Of a DNA stretch of 64,000 nt, positions 46,582 to 54,973 are shown in pieces. Positions within the stretch are counted from its first letter, which is position 1, and each line of letters opens with the position of its first letter. The translations under genes were made by a program, and so were the position numbers. The stretch comes from Amphritea atlantica (lineage in GTDB: Bacteria > Pseudomonadota > Gammaproteobacteria > Pseudomonadales > Balneatricaceae). The DNA lies in contig NZ_JAHKQE010000009.1 in assembly GCF_018860855.1 (NCBI RefSeq), forward strand, positions 212,438 to 276,437. The letters are read 5' to 3'. Under the pieces are notes generated by a model. The model was not told the DNA's origin and ran no database searches. It saw only the letters and a list, made by a program, of their open reading frames with translations.

Positions 46582-47235
46582 TTAGTTTTTCGTGACGGCC
46601 TCATAGCGAGCATAGAAGCGTTTAAGTTCGCGTGGCTCTGGGGCCTGACCGGTAAAAATCTCCACATAGCTGGGGATGCGCTGCAAGCGGATTTCAAGAT
46701 TTTCATCCGCCTTCATCGAGATGTAGCCGATCTGGGTAAGATAGATAGTCCGTGCGCGCACATCTGCTTTATCCGCGGAATAACCAAAGCGGATAAACAT
46801 CTGACTCAAGGCGTCCAACCGGGCATTATCTGCCTCGCTGATCTGCTCGGCCACCGCCGGGGATTGTAACGCCCAACTGCGCACGGCAAATTCAAATTGA
46901 GAATCAAACAGTTCCGGCTTTAACCAGCAATCAAACAGATTAAGAATCGCTTCGGCAATACTTTCTGAATACACCTCGGTCTGCGCCACTAGGTTGCCGG
47001 TATTCTTATTACGCCATTGGGTCATCAGCGCATCGAGCAGCTGTTTACGGTCCTTAAAAAACCAATAAAAACTAGTACGAGAGAGCTTCAGTTTTTGCGC
47101 CAATGACTGAATACGCACGGCCTCGACCCCTGATTCAATCAAGGTATCGTAAGCGGCCTGCAACCAGACATCCGCCGATCCTCGCCAACCGCTGTCGGGA
47201 GTGACTGCGTCGTCGATGTTGCGTTTACTGTTCAT
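46582..47235 (-). CDS. TetR-family transcriptional regulator
   Basis: A 217-residue regulator. The DNA-binding helix-turn-helix is near residues 40-70 (VRIQSLAQKLKLSRTSFYWF followed by KDRKQLLDAL). The rest is a helical ligand domain without a recognisable signature. It is divergent from the flavin oxidoreductase gene at 47555, with a 319-base intergenic region that contains an array of short repeats close to its own start. It probably controls that gene and itself. Confidence 0.9.
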   Translation of the reverse strand: MNSKRNIDDAVTPDSGWRGSADVWLQAAYDTLIESGVEAVRIQSLAQKLKLSRTSFYWFFKDRKQLLDALMTQWRNKNTGNLVAQTEVYSESIAEAILNLFDCWLKPELFDSQFEFAVRSWALQSPAVAEQISEADNARLDALSQMFIRFGYSADKADVRARTIYLTQIGYISMKADENLEIRLQRIPSYVEIFTGQAPEPRELKRFYARYEAVTKN

Positions 47236-47264
47236 ATTATTCAGTTGGTTCCCCTCGAACTATT

Positions 47265-47331
47265 TGTATCACTGATTTTTTATCACGGCTTCTGTCTCAG
47301 TGCTTTTGTCTCAGTGTTTTTTGTATCAGTG
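47265..47331. repeat. Array of five ~14-15 bp spaced repeats upstream of tetR
   Basis: The 10-mer TGTATCACTG/TGTCTCAGTG recurs at 47265, 47293, 47307 and 47322, with a weaker copy TTTATCACGG at 47279. Spacings are 14, 14, 14 and 15 bases. T-runs separate the units. It could be an operator array read by the adjacent TetR protein or a slippage-born repeat. Confidence 0.7.
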
Positions 47332-47481
47332 CCTTCTAAGCGTTATATCGTGACTCAACCCCTCACGCAGAATCAGATAAGACCATCGCCAATCGGCCAA
47401 CCGGAATCCACTTCACGATTTGATCTTAGTATACCTTGAGCGAATCGTTGAAATAAAATCTAAACGCCATTGAACATTAAA

Positions 47482-47511
47482 TTGACGTAAGTGTACATTT
47501 CAGTCTAAATT
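47482..47511 (+). promoter_or_regulatory. Sigma-70-like promoter of the flavin oxidoreductase gene
   Basis: TTGACG (47482-47487), an 18-base spacer and TAAATT (47506-47511) lie 44 bases before the ATG at 47555. An excellent GGAGGA ribosome-binding sequence (47544-47549) follows. Confidence 0.55.
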
Positions 47512-47554
47512 GAGTATTCCATCATCATATTGATAACCGCTACGGAGGACTCAG

Positions 47555-49603
47555 ATGTCCAATGATCCATTGCTGCAACCCTATCAACTGAAACATTTAC
47601 GCTTACGCAACCGCATTATGGTCACCGCTCATGAGCCTGCCTACTCCGAAAACGGTATGCCCACCGACCGCTATCGCGCCTATCATGTCGAACGTGCCAA
47701 AGCCGGTGTCGCTTTAACCATGACCGCCGGTTCTGCCGCCGTCTCATTGGACAGCCCGCCGGTATTCGATAACCTGCTGGTCTATAAAGACGAAATTGTG
47801 CCTTGGATGAAACAGCTTACCGACGAATGCCACGAACACGGCGCAGCGGTAATGATCCAATTAACACACCTCGGACGACGTACCCGTTGGGATAAAGGGG
47901 AATGGCTACCGGCCGTTTCACCCTCCCATAAACGGGAAGCAGCACACCGTGCATTTCCAAAGAAAATGGAAGATTGGGATATCCAGCGGATCATCAAAGA
48001 CTATACCGATGCGGCTGAACGGATGGTGGCGGCAGGTCTAGATGGTATCGAACTACAGGCCTATGGCCATTTGATGGATCAGTTCTGGTCACCACTGACC
48101 AACACCCTTGACGGCCCCTACGGTGGCGATCTCGATAACCGTCTGCGCTTTACCTTTGATCTACTCAAATCGATCCGCCAACGGGTCGGTAATGAATTTA
48201 TCGTTGGCTTACGTTACACCGGTGATGAGATGCTCTCAGGTGGTTTAACCCCCGATGATGGTTTATCGATATCTCAGCGCCTAAAAGATAGCGGCATGGT
48301 CGACTTTCTTAATATTGTTCGTGGTCATATCGATACCGATTCGGGCCTGACCGACCTTATTCCGATTCAGGGGATGCGTAACTCTCCCCATCTAGATTTC
48401 GCCGGTGAGATCCGCGCGGCCACCGAGTTCCCGACCTTTCATGCCGCAAAAATTCCTGATGTCGCCACCGCTCGCTATGCCATCGCCAGCGGTAAAGTTG
48501 ATATGGTCGGCATGACCCGCGCCCATATGACCGATCCCCATATCATCCGTAAGATTATTGCCGGCGATGAAGACAATATTCGCCCCTGTGTCGGCGCGAA
48601 CTACTGTCTCGATAGAATCTATCAGGGTGGTGCCGCCTTCTGTATTCATAACGCGGCCACCGGTCGTGAACTGACCATGCCCCACGATATTCCTAAAGCC
48701 GAGGTGCGTAAGAAGATCGTTATCGTCGGTGCTGGCCCAGGCGGATTAGAAGCGGCACGGGTGGCGGCAGAACGCGGCCATGAAGTGGTTGTTTACGAAG
48801 CATTAAACCATGCCGGAGGACAGATTCGCTTGACCGCCCAAAGCCCTCGCCGTCATGAGATGATGGGGATTATCGACTGGCGTATGAGCCAGTGCGAACA
48901 GTTAGGGGTCACCTTCCATTTCAACAGCTACGCTGAAGTGGAGCAGATTCAGGCAGAAAATCCCGATGTCGTGATTATCGCAACCGGCGGCTTACCCGAC
49001 ACTGAAGTGCTCGACAGCGGCAACGAATGGGTGGTTTCTAGCTGGGATATTCTCTCCCGCAGCATCAAACCCGGCAGCAATGTTCTACTGTTTGACGATG
49101 CGGGAGATCACGCAGCCTTACAGGCCGCAGAAGTGGTTGCTAACAGCGGCGCTAAACTCGAAATCATTACTCCGGATCGCAGCTTCGCCCCGGAAGTGAT
49201 GGCGATGAACCTAGTGCCCTATATGCGCACACTACAGCAGCAGGATGTCACCTTTACCGTTACCTACCGTCTGAAATCCGTGAGCCGCGATGGCGATCAA
49301 CTGCTGGCCACTATCGGTAGCGACTATGATGATGGTAGCCGTGACTTCAGCCAAACCCGTCGCGTTGATCAGGTAATCATCAATCACGGTACCCTGCCCT
49401 TCGATGATCTCTACTTTGAGCTACGTGCCCTAGCATCCAATGAAGGGGAAGTGAACTATAACGACCTGATCGACGACAAACCGCAGACACTCACCACTAA
49501 CAATGAAGGCCAGTTCCAACTGTTCCGTATCGGCGATGCCATTTCGGCCCGCAACACCCATGCAGCCATTTATGATGCGCTGCGACTCGTGAAAGACCTC
49601 TAA
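47555..49603 (+). CDS. DgcA-like NADH:flavin/Fe-S oxidoreductase
   Basis: A 682-residue two-part enzyme of the trimethylamine dehydrogenase/2,4-dienoyl-CoA reductase type. An Old-Yellow-Enzyme TIM barrel (residues 1 to about 350) binds FMN. It is followed by a cluster-binding loop RPCVGANYCLDRIYQGGAAF and an FAD/NAD domain with IVIVGAGPGGLEAARVAAER. The sequence looks closest to DgcA (dimethylglycine demethylation) and N-methylproline or stachydrine demethylases, so an N-demethylase role is plausible but unproven. The loop reads Cys-x5-Cys-x11-Cys rather than the Cys-x2-Cys-x2-Cys-x11-Cys of trimethylamine dehydrogenase. A TetR regulator is divergent. Confidence 0.83.
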   Translation: MSNDPLLQPYQLKHLRLRNRIMVTAHEPAYSENGMPTDRYRAYHVERAKAGVALTMTAGSAAVSLDSPPVFDNLLVYKDEIVPWMKQLTDECHEHGAAVMIQLTHLGRRTRWDKGEWLPAVSPSHKREAAHRAFPKKMEDWDIQRIIKDYTDAAERMVAAGLDGIELQAYGHLMDQFWSPLTNTLDGPYGGDLDNRLRFTFDLLKSIRQRVGNEFIVGLRYTGDEMLSGGLTPDDGLSISQRLKDSGMVDFLNIVRGHIDTDSGLTDLIPIQGMRNSPHLDFAGEIRAATEFPTFHAAKIPDVATARYAIASGKVDMVGMTRAHMTDPHIIRKIIAGDEDNIRPCVGANYCLDRIYQGGAAFCIHNAATGRELTMPHDIPKAEVRKKIVIVGAGPGGLEAARVAAERGHEVVVYEALNHAGGQIRLTAQSPRRHEMMGIIDWRMSQCEQLGVTFHFNSYAEVEQIQAENPDVVIIATGGLPDTEVLDSGNEWVVSSWDILSRSIKPGSNVLLFDDAGDHAALQAAEVVANSGAKLEIITPDRSFAPEVMAMNLVPYMRTLQQQDVTFTVTYRLKSVSRDGDQLLATIGSDYDDGSRDFSQTRRVDQVIINHGTLPFDDLYFELRALASNEGEVNYNDLIDDKPQTLTTNNEGQFQLFRIGDAISARNTHAAIYDALRLVKDL

Positions 49604-49663
49604 CGCAGGCCATACGTGTCAGGTTATTCCGACTGGATTAACCTGACCGCTTTACTGTCCTTG

Positions 49664-49727
49664 CTTAACTTTCTTAACTTTCTTAACTTTCGTAGCTATT
49701 CTTAACTACTTTTAACTACCTTAACTG
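49664..49727. repeat. Short CTTAACTTT tandem repeat
   Basis: Three perfect copies of CTTAACTTT (49664-49690) are followed by three looser TTAACT copies up to 49727. The last overlaps the 3' end of the zinc-finger gene. It looks like recent slippage and has no obvious role. Confidence 0.85.
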
Positions 49728-49982
49728 GCTGTCTTTACTGCCGCGACGGTTAATACCACTCGCACTCACCTCTTGCTGTTCCAGCTTAGTCTGACACTGA
49801 ATGCACAAACGGATACCGGGGATAGCCAAACGACGCTTCTCAGGAATCACCGCATCACACTCTTCGCACTCGGTTAAACTTTCACCCGAATTTAAACGAC
49901 TGCGGGCCAGCTGCACTGCGTCATCAACGCTTGCATCAATCTGATCCTGTACCGCACCATCACGTGCCCAGCCACCTGCCAT
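49716..49982 (-). CDS. YbiI-type DksA/TraR zinc-finger protein
   Basis: An 88-residue protein with MAGGWARDGAVQDQIDASV at the N-terminus and a C4 zinc finger (CEECDAVIPEKRR then CIQCQ), the pattern of E. coli YbiI and similar small DksA/TraR relatives. It lacks the long coiled coil of DksA. Function unknown. The C-terminal few residues are encoded inside the TTAACT repeat tract, so the tail is probably variable. Confidence 0.87.
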   Translation of the reverse strand: MAGGWARDGAVQDQIDASVDDAVQLARSRLNSGESLTECEECDAVIPEKRRLAIPGIRLCIQCQTKLEQQEVSASGINRRGSKDSQLR

Positions 49983-50065
49983 GATTCACCTTCCTTATCA
50001 AAATCCTGTTAAAAAACCGTACGGCTCACGATTAAGTCTATCGCTGCCTCTTATCGCGATAAGGC

Positions 50066-50872
50066 TCAGCCGATCTCTCTAGCTTTATCAAACGCCGCTT
50101 TTAGGCCATCGTTGATTGACGCCGACAACGGTGACGCCTGCATACTTTTTAGCCCGGCAGCCGTGGTGCCATTATAATCAACCATTGCATCCACATGCGC
50201 CTTAGGGGAAGCCTCTGACTCAGCCAAAAGTACACCACTGGCATGGAACAGTTGCCGTACTGCCCGTTCGGCTATCGGCGCTTCAATGCCGTTGTTAACC
50301 GCATACTGCACCATACAGTCGGCATAGTAAGCGACAAACCCAGGTACCGGGCCGATTAAGGCGGTGAACTGATCAATTTGGGCTTCGTCAAACACTTCAT
50401 CCGTCTGGCCAATCGCCTCAAAGACACGACGCACCGCAAGTCGGTCTGTATCGGTTATCGCCTCGCTAGCGAACCAGGGTGAATATGCTAAGCCTTTTTC
50501 AGCGGCAGGACTGGACATCGCCCGCACCACCCGACGGTTGTTAGATAGCTGCTGTAGCTGCGCCAACGTAACGCCAGCCATCACTGAGATAATCAAACAA
50601 TCCGTATCCGCTGCGTTAATGGCTAACGTCGATGACAGATGAGGCGGCACCGCGACAATAACCATATCGCAATGTTCGATTAGATCTTGATTACGAATCG
50701 TGCGGTGTACTTTCTGGCTATCCGCCAGTGACAACGCATTGTCGGAACGTAGAGATCGGCTGGAAATCCAGAGCTGCTCCGGCGCAATAAACTGACTACT
50801 GAGTAAACCCTGTGCGATCGCACGGCCCAATTGTCCAGCTCCGATAATACCCAAGCAAAATTCGGCACGCAT
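50066..50872 (-). CDS. ProC-like pyrroline-5-carboxylate reductase family protein
   Basis: A 268-residue NAD(P)-binding protein. It has the Rossmann turn LGIIGAGQLGRAIAQGLL, VIVAVPPHLSSTL, VVRAMSSPAAEKG and the C-terminal dimer domain with VDYNGTTAAGLKSM, the counterpart of the PGGTT-AGL motif in ProC. The central SGP-AY motif reads IGPVPGFVAYYADC, so it departs from canonical ProC and may be a paralogue with a different substrate. It is not clearly part of an operon. Confidence 0.8.
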   Translation of the reverse strand: MRAEFCLGIIGAGQLGRAIAQGLLSSQFIAPEQLWISSRSLRSDNALSLADSQKVHRTIRNQDLIEHCDMVIVAVPPHLSSTLAINAADTDCLIISVMAGVTLAQLQQLSNNRRVVRAMSSPAAEKGLAYSPWFASEAITDTDRLAVRRVFEAIGQTDEVFDEAQIDQFTALIGPVPGFVAYYADCMVQYAVNNGIEAPIAERAVRQLFHASGVLLAESEASPKAHVDAMVDYNGTTAAGLKSMQASPLSASINDGLKAAFDKAREIG

Positions 50873-51184
50873 GCTTACCTCCTCGCTAAAACACTAAGAT
50901 CCAGCCGTAAAATACGACGATCAAGCGTTATTCTAGCCTAATAAACGAGGTCCATGGCGCTTAAATACGACCAACAGTTTACGCTACCCGACGGCGATAG
51001 AAGACACACCTTCGCGACGAAAAACAGACACTAAACCGTCAATTCCGAGCAAGCTGACAAACAAAAGAGCAAACAAGAGGGCAAACATAAAGATAAACAA
51101 AGAACTGAAAAAACTAGGCGAGGATTGCACAAGAGGAATAGAGGGCAGCTAAGAGAAGCTCGCTGCCCTGCCTAACGATAGAGA
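50873..51184. other. Intergenic region between the ProC-like and NifX-like genes
   Basis: No gene found. The sequence 51050-51125 is A/G-rich (many AAACAA/AAGAG words). A hairpin near 51145-51169 probably terminates the NifX-like gene. The ProC-like gene promoter must lie at the left end. Confidence 0.5.
51145..51169 (-). terminator. Hairpin after the NifX-like gene
   Basis: Stem AGGGCAGC/GCTGCCCT with a 12-base loop, about 16 bases past the stop. The following minus-strand bases are only moderately T-rich, so the terminator is weak or needs help. Confidence 0.5.
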
Positions 51185-51592
51185 TTAATGCTCAGACGAA
51201 TAGAAACCGCCGTCATTAGCATTCAACTCACCGATCAGATGAGGCTCGATCGCTAAGGTTTGATGATTAAGATAATCTTTAACCGCCTGCGCCGGATCAG
51301 ATTCATCCGTTATAACCGCTTCGATACCCAACAGCGCCGTCTTACTGGCAAAACCCTCACCGGCACTGGCACCAATCAATGCAACACAGCTAGCTAATGG
51401 ATGAGGCGCATCATTTTTATAGTGATGAAACACCAGCGCTTTTGGCAGCGTGATCAGTTCAAGCATTTTCAAGTGCGGCTTTCCCAATGGAGAAGCCCCC
51501 GTCGTGTCAACCTGAAACACGATCCAGTTTTTACATTTACCGACATGCTCGGCGACTGTAACACCATCTCTACTGGCCACTGCTATCTTCAT
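51185..51592 (-). CDS. NifX/NifB-like (Fe-Mo cofactor binding domain) protein
   Basis: A 135-residue protein with the start MKIAVASRDGVTVAEHVGKC, typical of the dinitrogenase iron-molybdenum cofactor (NifX/NifB C-terminal) domain. It continues with CVALIGASAGEGFASKTALL and GIEAVITDESDPAQAVKDYL. Stand-alone members occur widely in bacteria without nitrogenase and their role is unclear; metal-cluster carriage is possible. No nitrogen-fixation genes are nearby. Confidence 0.85.
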   Translation of the reverse strand: MKIAVASRDGVTVAEHVGKCKNWIVFQVDTTGASPLGKPHLKMLELITLPKALVFHHYKNDAPHPLASCVALIGASAGEGFASKTALLGIEAVITDESDPAQAVKDYLNHQTLAIEPHLIGELNANDGGFYSSEH

Positions 51593-51798
51593 CTGAATAC
51601 CTCAATCCACTTACTGAATTTTTCTGAAAAATGGCGACGATCACTCATTAAGAAACTGAGTCAGTTTACCTAACTGATGACTAAAAACCCTGATCTTAAA
51701 CAGACTTTTCTTGGTTTAAAGCAGAAACCGCCGCTATAGCTGAATTATTATTAGAAGATTTTGATTCAGGCAGTGCGACTACCTGATTCGATTTAATA

Positions 51799-52512
51799 TT
51801 AGTTTAATGCTAAAAACGGCATCGCATCGACCGCATTTTCCATGGCGATATTCCACTGTTTACGCAGATCACGCATATAGTCATCATCTTCGCCAAACGA
51901 ACGATAACGTCCTAAAGCCAAACTACCATGCTGTAGAATATACAGCTCAATCGGCGGTCCAACCGTCAGATTACTCTTCAATGTCGCGTCCATCGATATC
52001 AGGCCACACACCACCGCTCTATCGATGGAGGTACTTTCCTGAATCACCCGATCTAAAATAGGCTTACCGTATTTAGTTTCGCCTATCTGTAAAAACGGTA
52101 CTTGTGATGAACTGACGATAAAATTACCCTGCGCATAAATCATATACAGAGCACTTTGAGAGCCTAAAATCTCTCCGGCTAACAGGAAGGTCGACTCAAA
52201 CACCGAGCCACCGCCAGCTTTTTCTTGTACTGCCACACTCACGCGACCAATATACTCCGCCGCCTGATGCATATCGACCACCGTCAACAAACTAGACTCG
52301 GCTCTATTACTAATATCCCGTTCGATATTTGCGATCACCGCCTGAGTCGTCGCCAAATTACCTGCACTACACAACACAAACTGCCGCTTACCGGGCACAC
52401 CATAGCGCCACATTTTGCTATAGCTACTAATGTTATCGACCCCAGCACTGGTGCGGGAATCTGAAATCATGATGGTTGCTTCGCTTGTTCTTATACCCAC
52501 ACAGTAGGTCAC
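51799..52512 (-). CDS. Anbu-type proteasome-like peptidase
   Basis: A 237-residue Ntn-hydrolase-fold protein resembling the Anbu (ancestral beta-subunit) family. It starts MTYCVGIRTSEATIMISDSR; removal of Met would expose Thr as the presumed nucleophile. The SDSRTSAGVDNIS motif is a hallmark. Length fits Anbu rather than HslV (about 175 residues). Anbu genes usually sit beside alpha-E, ATP-grasp and transglutaminase genes; here only a transglutaminase-like gene is found, 6.5 kb away at 59016. Peptidase activity is uncertain for the family. Confidence 0.88.
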   Translation of the reverse strand: MTYCVGIRTSEATIMISDSRTSAGVDNISSYSKMWRYGVPGKRQFVLCSAGNLATTQAVIANIERDISNRAESSLLTVVDMHQAAEYIGRVSVAVQEKAGGGSVFESTFLLAGEILGSQSALYMIYAQGNFIVSSSQVPFLQIGETKYGKPILDRVIQESTSIDRAVVCGLISMDATLKSNLTVGPPIELYILQHGSLALGRYRSFGEDDDYMRDLRKQWNIAMENAVDAMPFLALN

Positions 52513-52712
52513 TATACTCTCCTAAATACCGAAGAAAGCGCTCAATAGCGCCGACATTTACGTGCTCAAATAGCACAAATATTGCGGCTCAAATCGTTCA
52601 GGCTTCCTGATTTCGCACATTATAAGAGTTTTATAAAACAGAAGTGCTATTTATTTAGCTTTACCGGCAACTTTGGCAGCCTGTCCAGCCGATTCGACAG
52701 CGATCAAGTTGG

Positions 52713-52958
52713 TTAACCTATTGGTTTTTCTAGCTCATCCACCAGATAGCCCGCTTCAATATATTTCTCAGTGAAAACCTTCTGCGCATCGATCAATCCA
52801 CGGTTATAAAAATAGGGGCCAATCTCCTTGGCGAAGAAATCGAGTAAAAACTCTGCCTCAAAACCGCCAATATCCTGATCCAACTCATCATTGAAGTACC
52901 GCTTTACCTTAGTAACGATGCGATCAGTCTCATCTTTGGTGAATTTAATCTCGCTCAT
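52713..52958 (-). CDS. DUF2164 protein
   Basis: An 81-residue acidic protein with IVTKVKRYFNDELDQDIGGF, AEFLLDFFAKEIGPYFYNRG and LIDAQ, the diagnostic pattern of the DUF2164 family. Function unknown. It lies 200 bases upstream of the Anbu start on the same strand. ATG 52958 gives the usual family length. Confidence 0.9.
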   Translation of the reverse strand: MSEIKFTKDETDRIVTKVKRYFNDELDQDIGGFEAEFLLDFFAKEIGPYFYNRGLIDAQKVFTEKYIEAGYLVDELEKPIG

Positions 52959-53400
52959 AGAACGCTCTGCCTCAGGCCTTAAAGCGCGATATTTTATGTT
53001 GAAAAGCCATCACAAACTAGCCTAGCCCACCCCATTACCGATGGTGCGGGCTACACCATACAATGATGCACCGTTTGTTTTGCACTTCCCCCCTTAAGAA
53101 AAAGCCGATGCCCATAAACAAATTTATCAACCCTAATGCCCTGAGATAAGCAAAGCCTAACCGATTAAATTGAACACTTTTCAGCCTAATCTAACGGCGC
53201 AGCATCATTAAAAACCTATCCCTTTGCTCGGTACCAATATCCTCTCATAGTGATATAAATAAGCGATCATGTTTGAAATCAACATTTAGTTGTTTCTGAC
53301 CCGATTCATAGCAACATTATTGGCTATAAAAAAACTATTTATGCGTTAATATACAGCCAATATTTCGAGATACTTTTTGCTCAACATTAAGGACGCTTTC
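52959..53400. other. Intergenic region upstream of the DASS transporter
   Basis: No gene recognised. A small inverted repeat ATGGTG/CACCAT (53041-53059) is present. The right half (53210-53400) is AT-rich and must contain the transporter promoter, but several candidate hexamers are badly spaced and none is called. Confidence 0.5.
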
Positions 53401-54867
53401 ATGAAAGGCACGGATATTCGAGTTGTTCCAGGCTTAGTCTCTATAGCGATAATATTATTGCTTTGGTTTGCTGTGGCTCCGCCACAAGGTGTCTCAGCGA
53501 ATGCATGGCATTTATTAGCCTTATTTGTGGGTACCGTCATCGCCATTATTGGCAAAGCGATGCCCATTGGCGCGATTGCCATTTTAGCGATTACCTTAGT
53601 GGCGCTTACAGGGGTTACTAATGACAGTCCGTCTGGGGCAATTAAAGATGCCTTAAGTGGCTTTTCTAACTCCTTAATCTGGTTAATCGGTATCGCAATT
53701 ATCATCTCGCGAGGGCTGGCAAAAACAGGCTTGGGTAACCGTATAGGCTATTACTTCATCTCTTTATTTGGCCGCAAAACGATTGGCATCGGTTATGCGT
53801 TAGCGCTATCTGAATTAGTGATTGCACCCGTAACACCGAGTAATACAGCGCGAGGCGGCGGTATTATTCACCCCATTATGAAATCGATCGCCACCAGCTT
53901 TGGCTCCTCACCTGAAGATGGCACATCACGTAAGATCGGTCATTATCTCGCTTTGGTGAGCTATCATATTAACCCCATCACCTCGGCGATGTTTATCACG
54001 GCAACAGCGCCGAACCCTTTAATCGTTAAATTGATTGCGGATGCAACGGGAGCGAACATTAGCATTACTTGGGGTACTTGGGCGCTGGCCGCCCTGCTGC
54101 CCGGTTTAGTCTGTATCGCCCTAGTACCTCTCATTGTTTATACGGTGTATCCGCCTGAGATAAAAAGCACCCCAGACGCTAGAACCTATGCTAAGTCTAA
54201 GCTGGCCGATATGGGGCCAATGTCCTACGGCGAAAAAGTCATGATTAGTGTGTTTGTGCTGCTGTTGATCTTATGGGCAGGCGTACCCGCGATGATCTTT
54301 GGGGCTGATTATGCCGTCAATACCACCGCCGTAGCATTTTTAGGTTTATCCGTTTTACTGGTCAGTGGTGTACTGAACTGGCAAGACGTTCTACAAGAAA
54401 AGTCGGCGTGGGATACCGTTGTCTGGTTCTCCGCCCTCGTTATGATGGCGACGTTCCTTAACAAATTAGGGCTGGTTTCTTGGTTTTCCGGCGTGGTAGA
54501 GAGCAATATTGATCATCTCGGTTTTGATTGGATTACCTCGGCCATCATTTTAGTCGCCGTTTACTTTTATGCCCATTACTTCTTTGCGAGTACAACCGCC
54601 CATATCACCGCCATGTTTGCCGCTTTTTATACCGCCGGTTTAGCACTGGGCGCACCGCCACTGTATCTAGGTTTACTGCTAGCCGGTGCTTCTTCATTGA
54701 TGATGTCATTAACCCATTACGCCACGGGCACCTCCCCCATTGTGTTTGGCTCAGGTTATGTATCGATGGAAAACTGGTGGGTCATGGGCTTTATTATGAG
54801 TGTTGTTAACTTAACCATTTGGGGTGTCGTTGGCGGGCTTTGGTGGAAGGTGCTGGGGTACTGGTAG
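53401..54867 (+). CDS. DASS-family sodium:dicarboxylate/anion symporter
   Basis: A 488-residue membrane protein with about eleven hydrophobic segments, of the divalent anion:sodium symporter (CitT/YbhI-like) family. Signature regions are APVTPSNTARGGGIIHPIM, with the SNT motif of the substrate site, and LPxG-type turns; the second SNT-equivalent region reads FFASTTAHITAMFAAFY. Substrates of the family are dicarboxylates, citrate or 2-oxoglutarate; which applies here is unknown. ATG 53401 follows AAGGACGCTTTC; a longer frame from 53377 has no such signal. A terminator follows at 54910. Confidence 0.9.
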   Translation: MKGTDIRVVPGLVSIAIILLLWFAVAPPQGVSANAWHLLALFVGTVIAIIGKAMPIGAIAILAITLVALTGVTNDSPSGAIKDALSGFSNSLIWLIGIAIIISRGLAKTGLGNRIGYYFISLFGRKTIGIGYALALSELVIAPVTPSNTARGGGIIHPIMKSIATSFGSSPEDGTSRKIGHYLALVSYHINPITSAMFITATAPNPLIVKLIADATGANISITWGTWALAALLPGLVCIALVPLIVYTVYPPEIKSTPDARTYAKSKLADMGPMSYGEKVMISVFVLLLILWAGVPAMIFGADYAVNTTAVAFLGLSVLLVSGVLNWQDVLQEKSAWDTVVWFSALVMMATFLNKLGLVSWFSGVVESNIDHLGFDWITSAIILVAVYFYAHYFFASTTAHITAMFAAFYTAGLALGAPPLYLGLLLAGASSLMMSLTHYATGTSPIVFGSGYVSMENWWVMGFIMSVVNLTIWGVVGGLWWKVLGYW

Positions 54868-54909
54868 CCTTTAACTTTCTAACAGCGTTACATGGGGTCA
54901 CTTGATATT

Positions 54910-54936
54910 AGGGCAATGAGAACATTGCCCTTTTTT
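54910..54936 (+). terminator. Terminator of the DASS transporter gene
   Basis: Stem AGGGCAATG/CATTGCCCT, four-base loop, then TTTTTAT, 42 bases past the stop. Confidence 0.9.
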
Positions 54937-54973
54937 ATGCCCCCTGCCGATGAATGGTGTAGTGGCCAGTAAG

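Larger units (their letters stand above)
47236..47554. other. Divergent control region tetR / flavin oxidoreductase
   Basis: No gene. The left part holds five copies of a 10-bp element (see repeat entry) and the right part a sigma-70-like promoter for the 47555 gene. The centre (about 47340-47460) is unexplained. A 64-codon frame across the region has no family resemblance. Confidence 0.6.

Noticed and set aside
51185..51592. Evidence of nitrogen fixation
   Set aside because: A lone NifX-like domain protein is common in non-diazotrophs, and no nif gene lies nearby.
53346..53705. Minus-strand frame of 119 codons
   Set aside because: Antisense to the start of the DASS transporter; no independent features.
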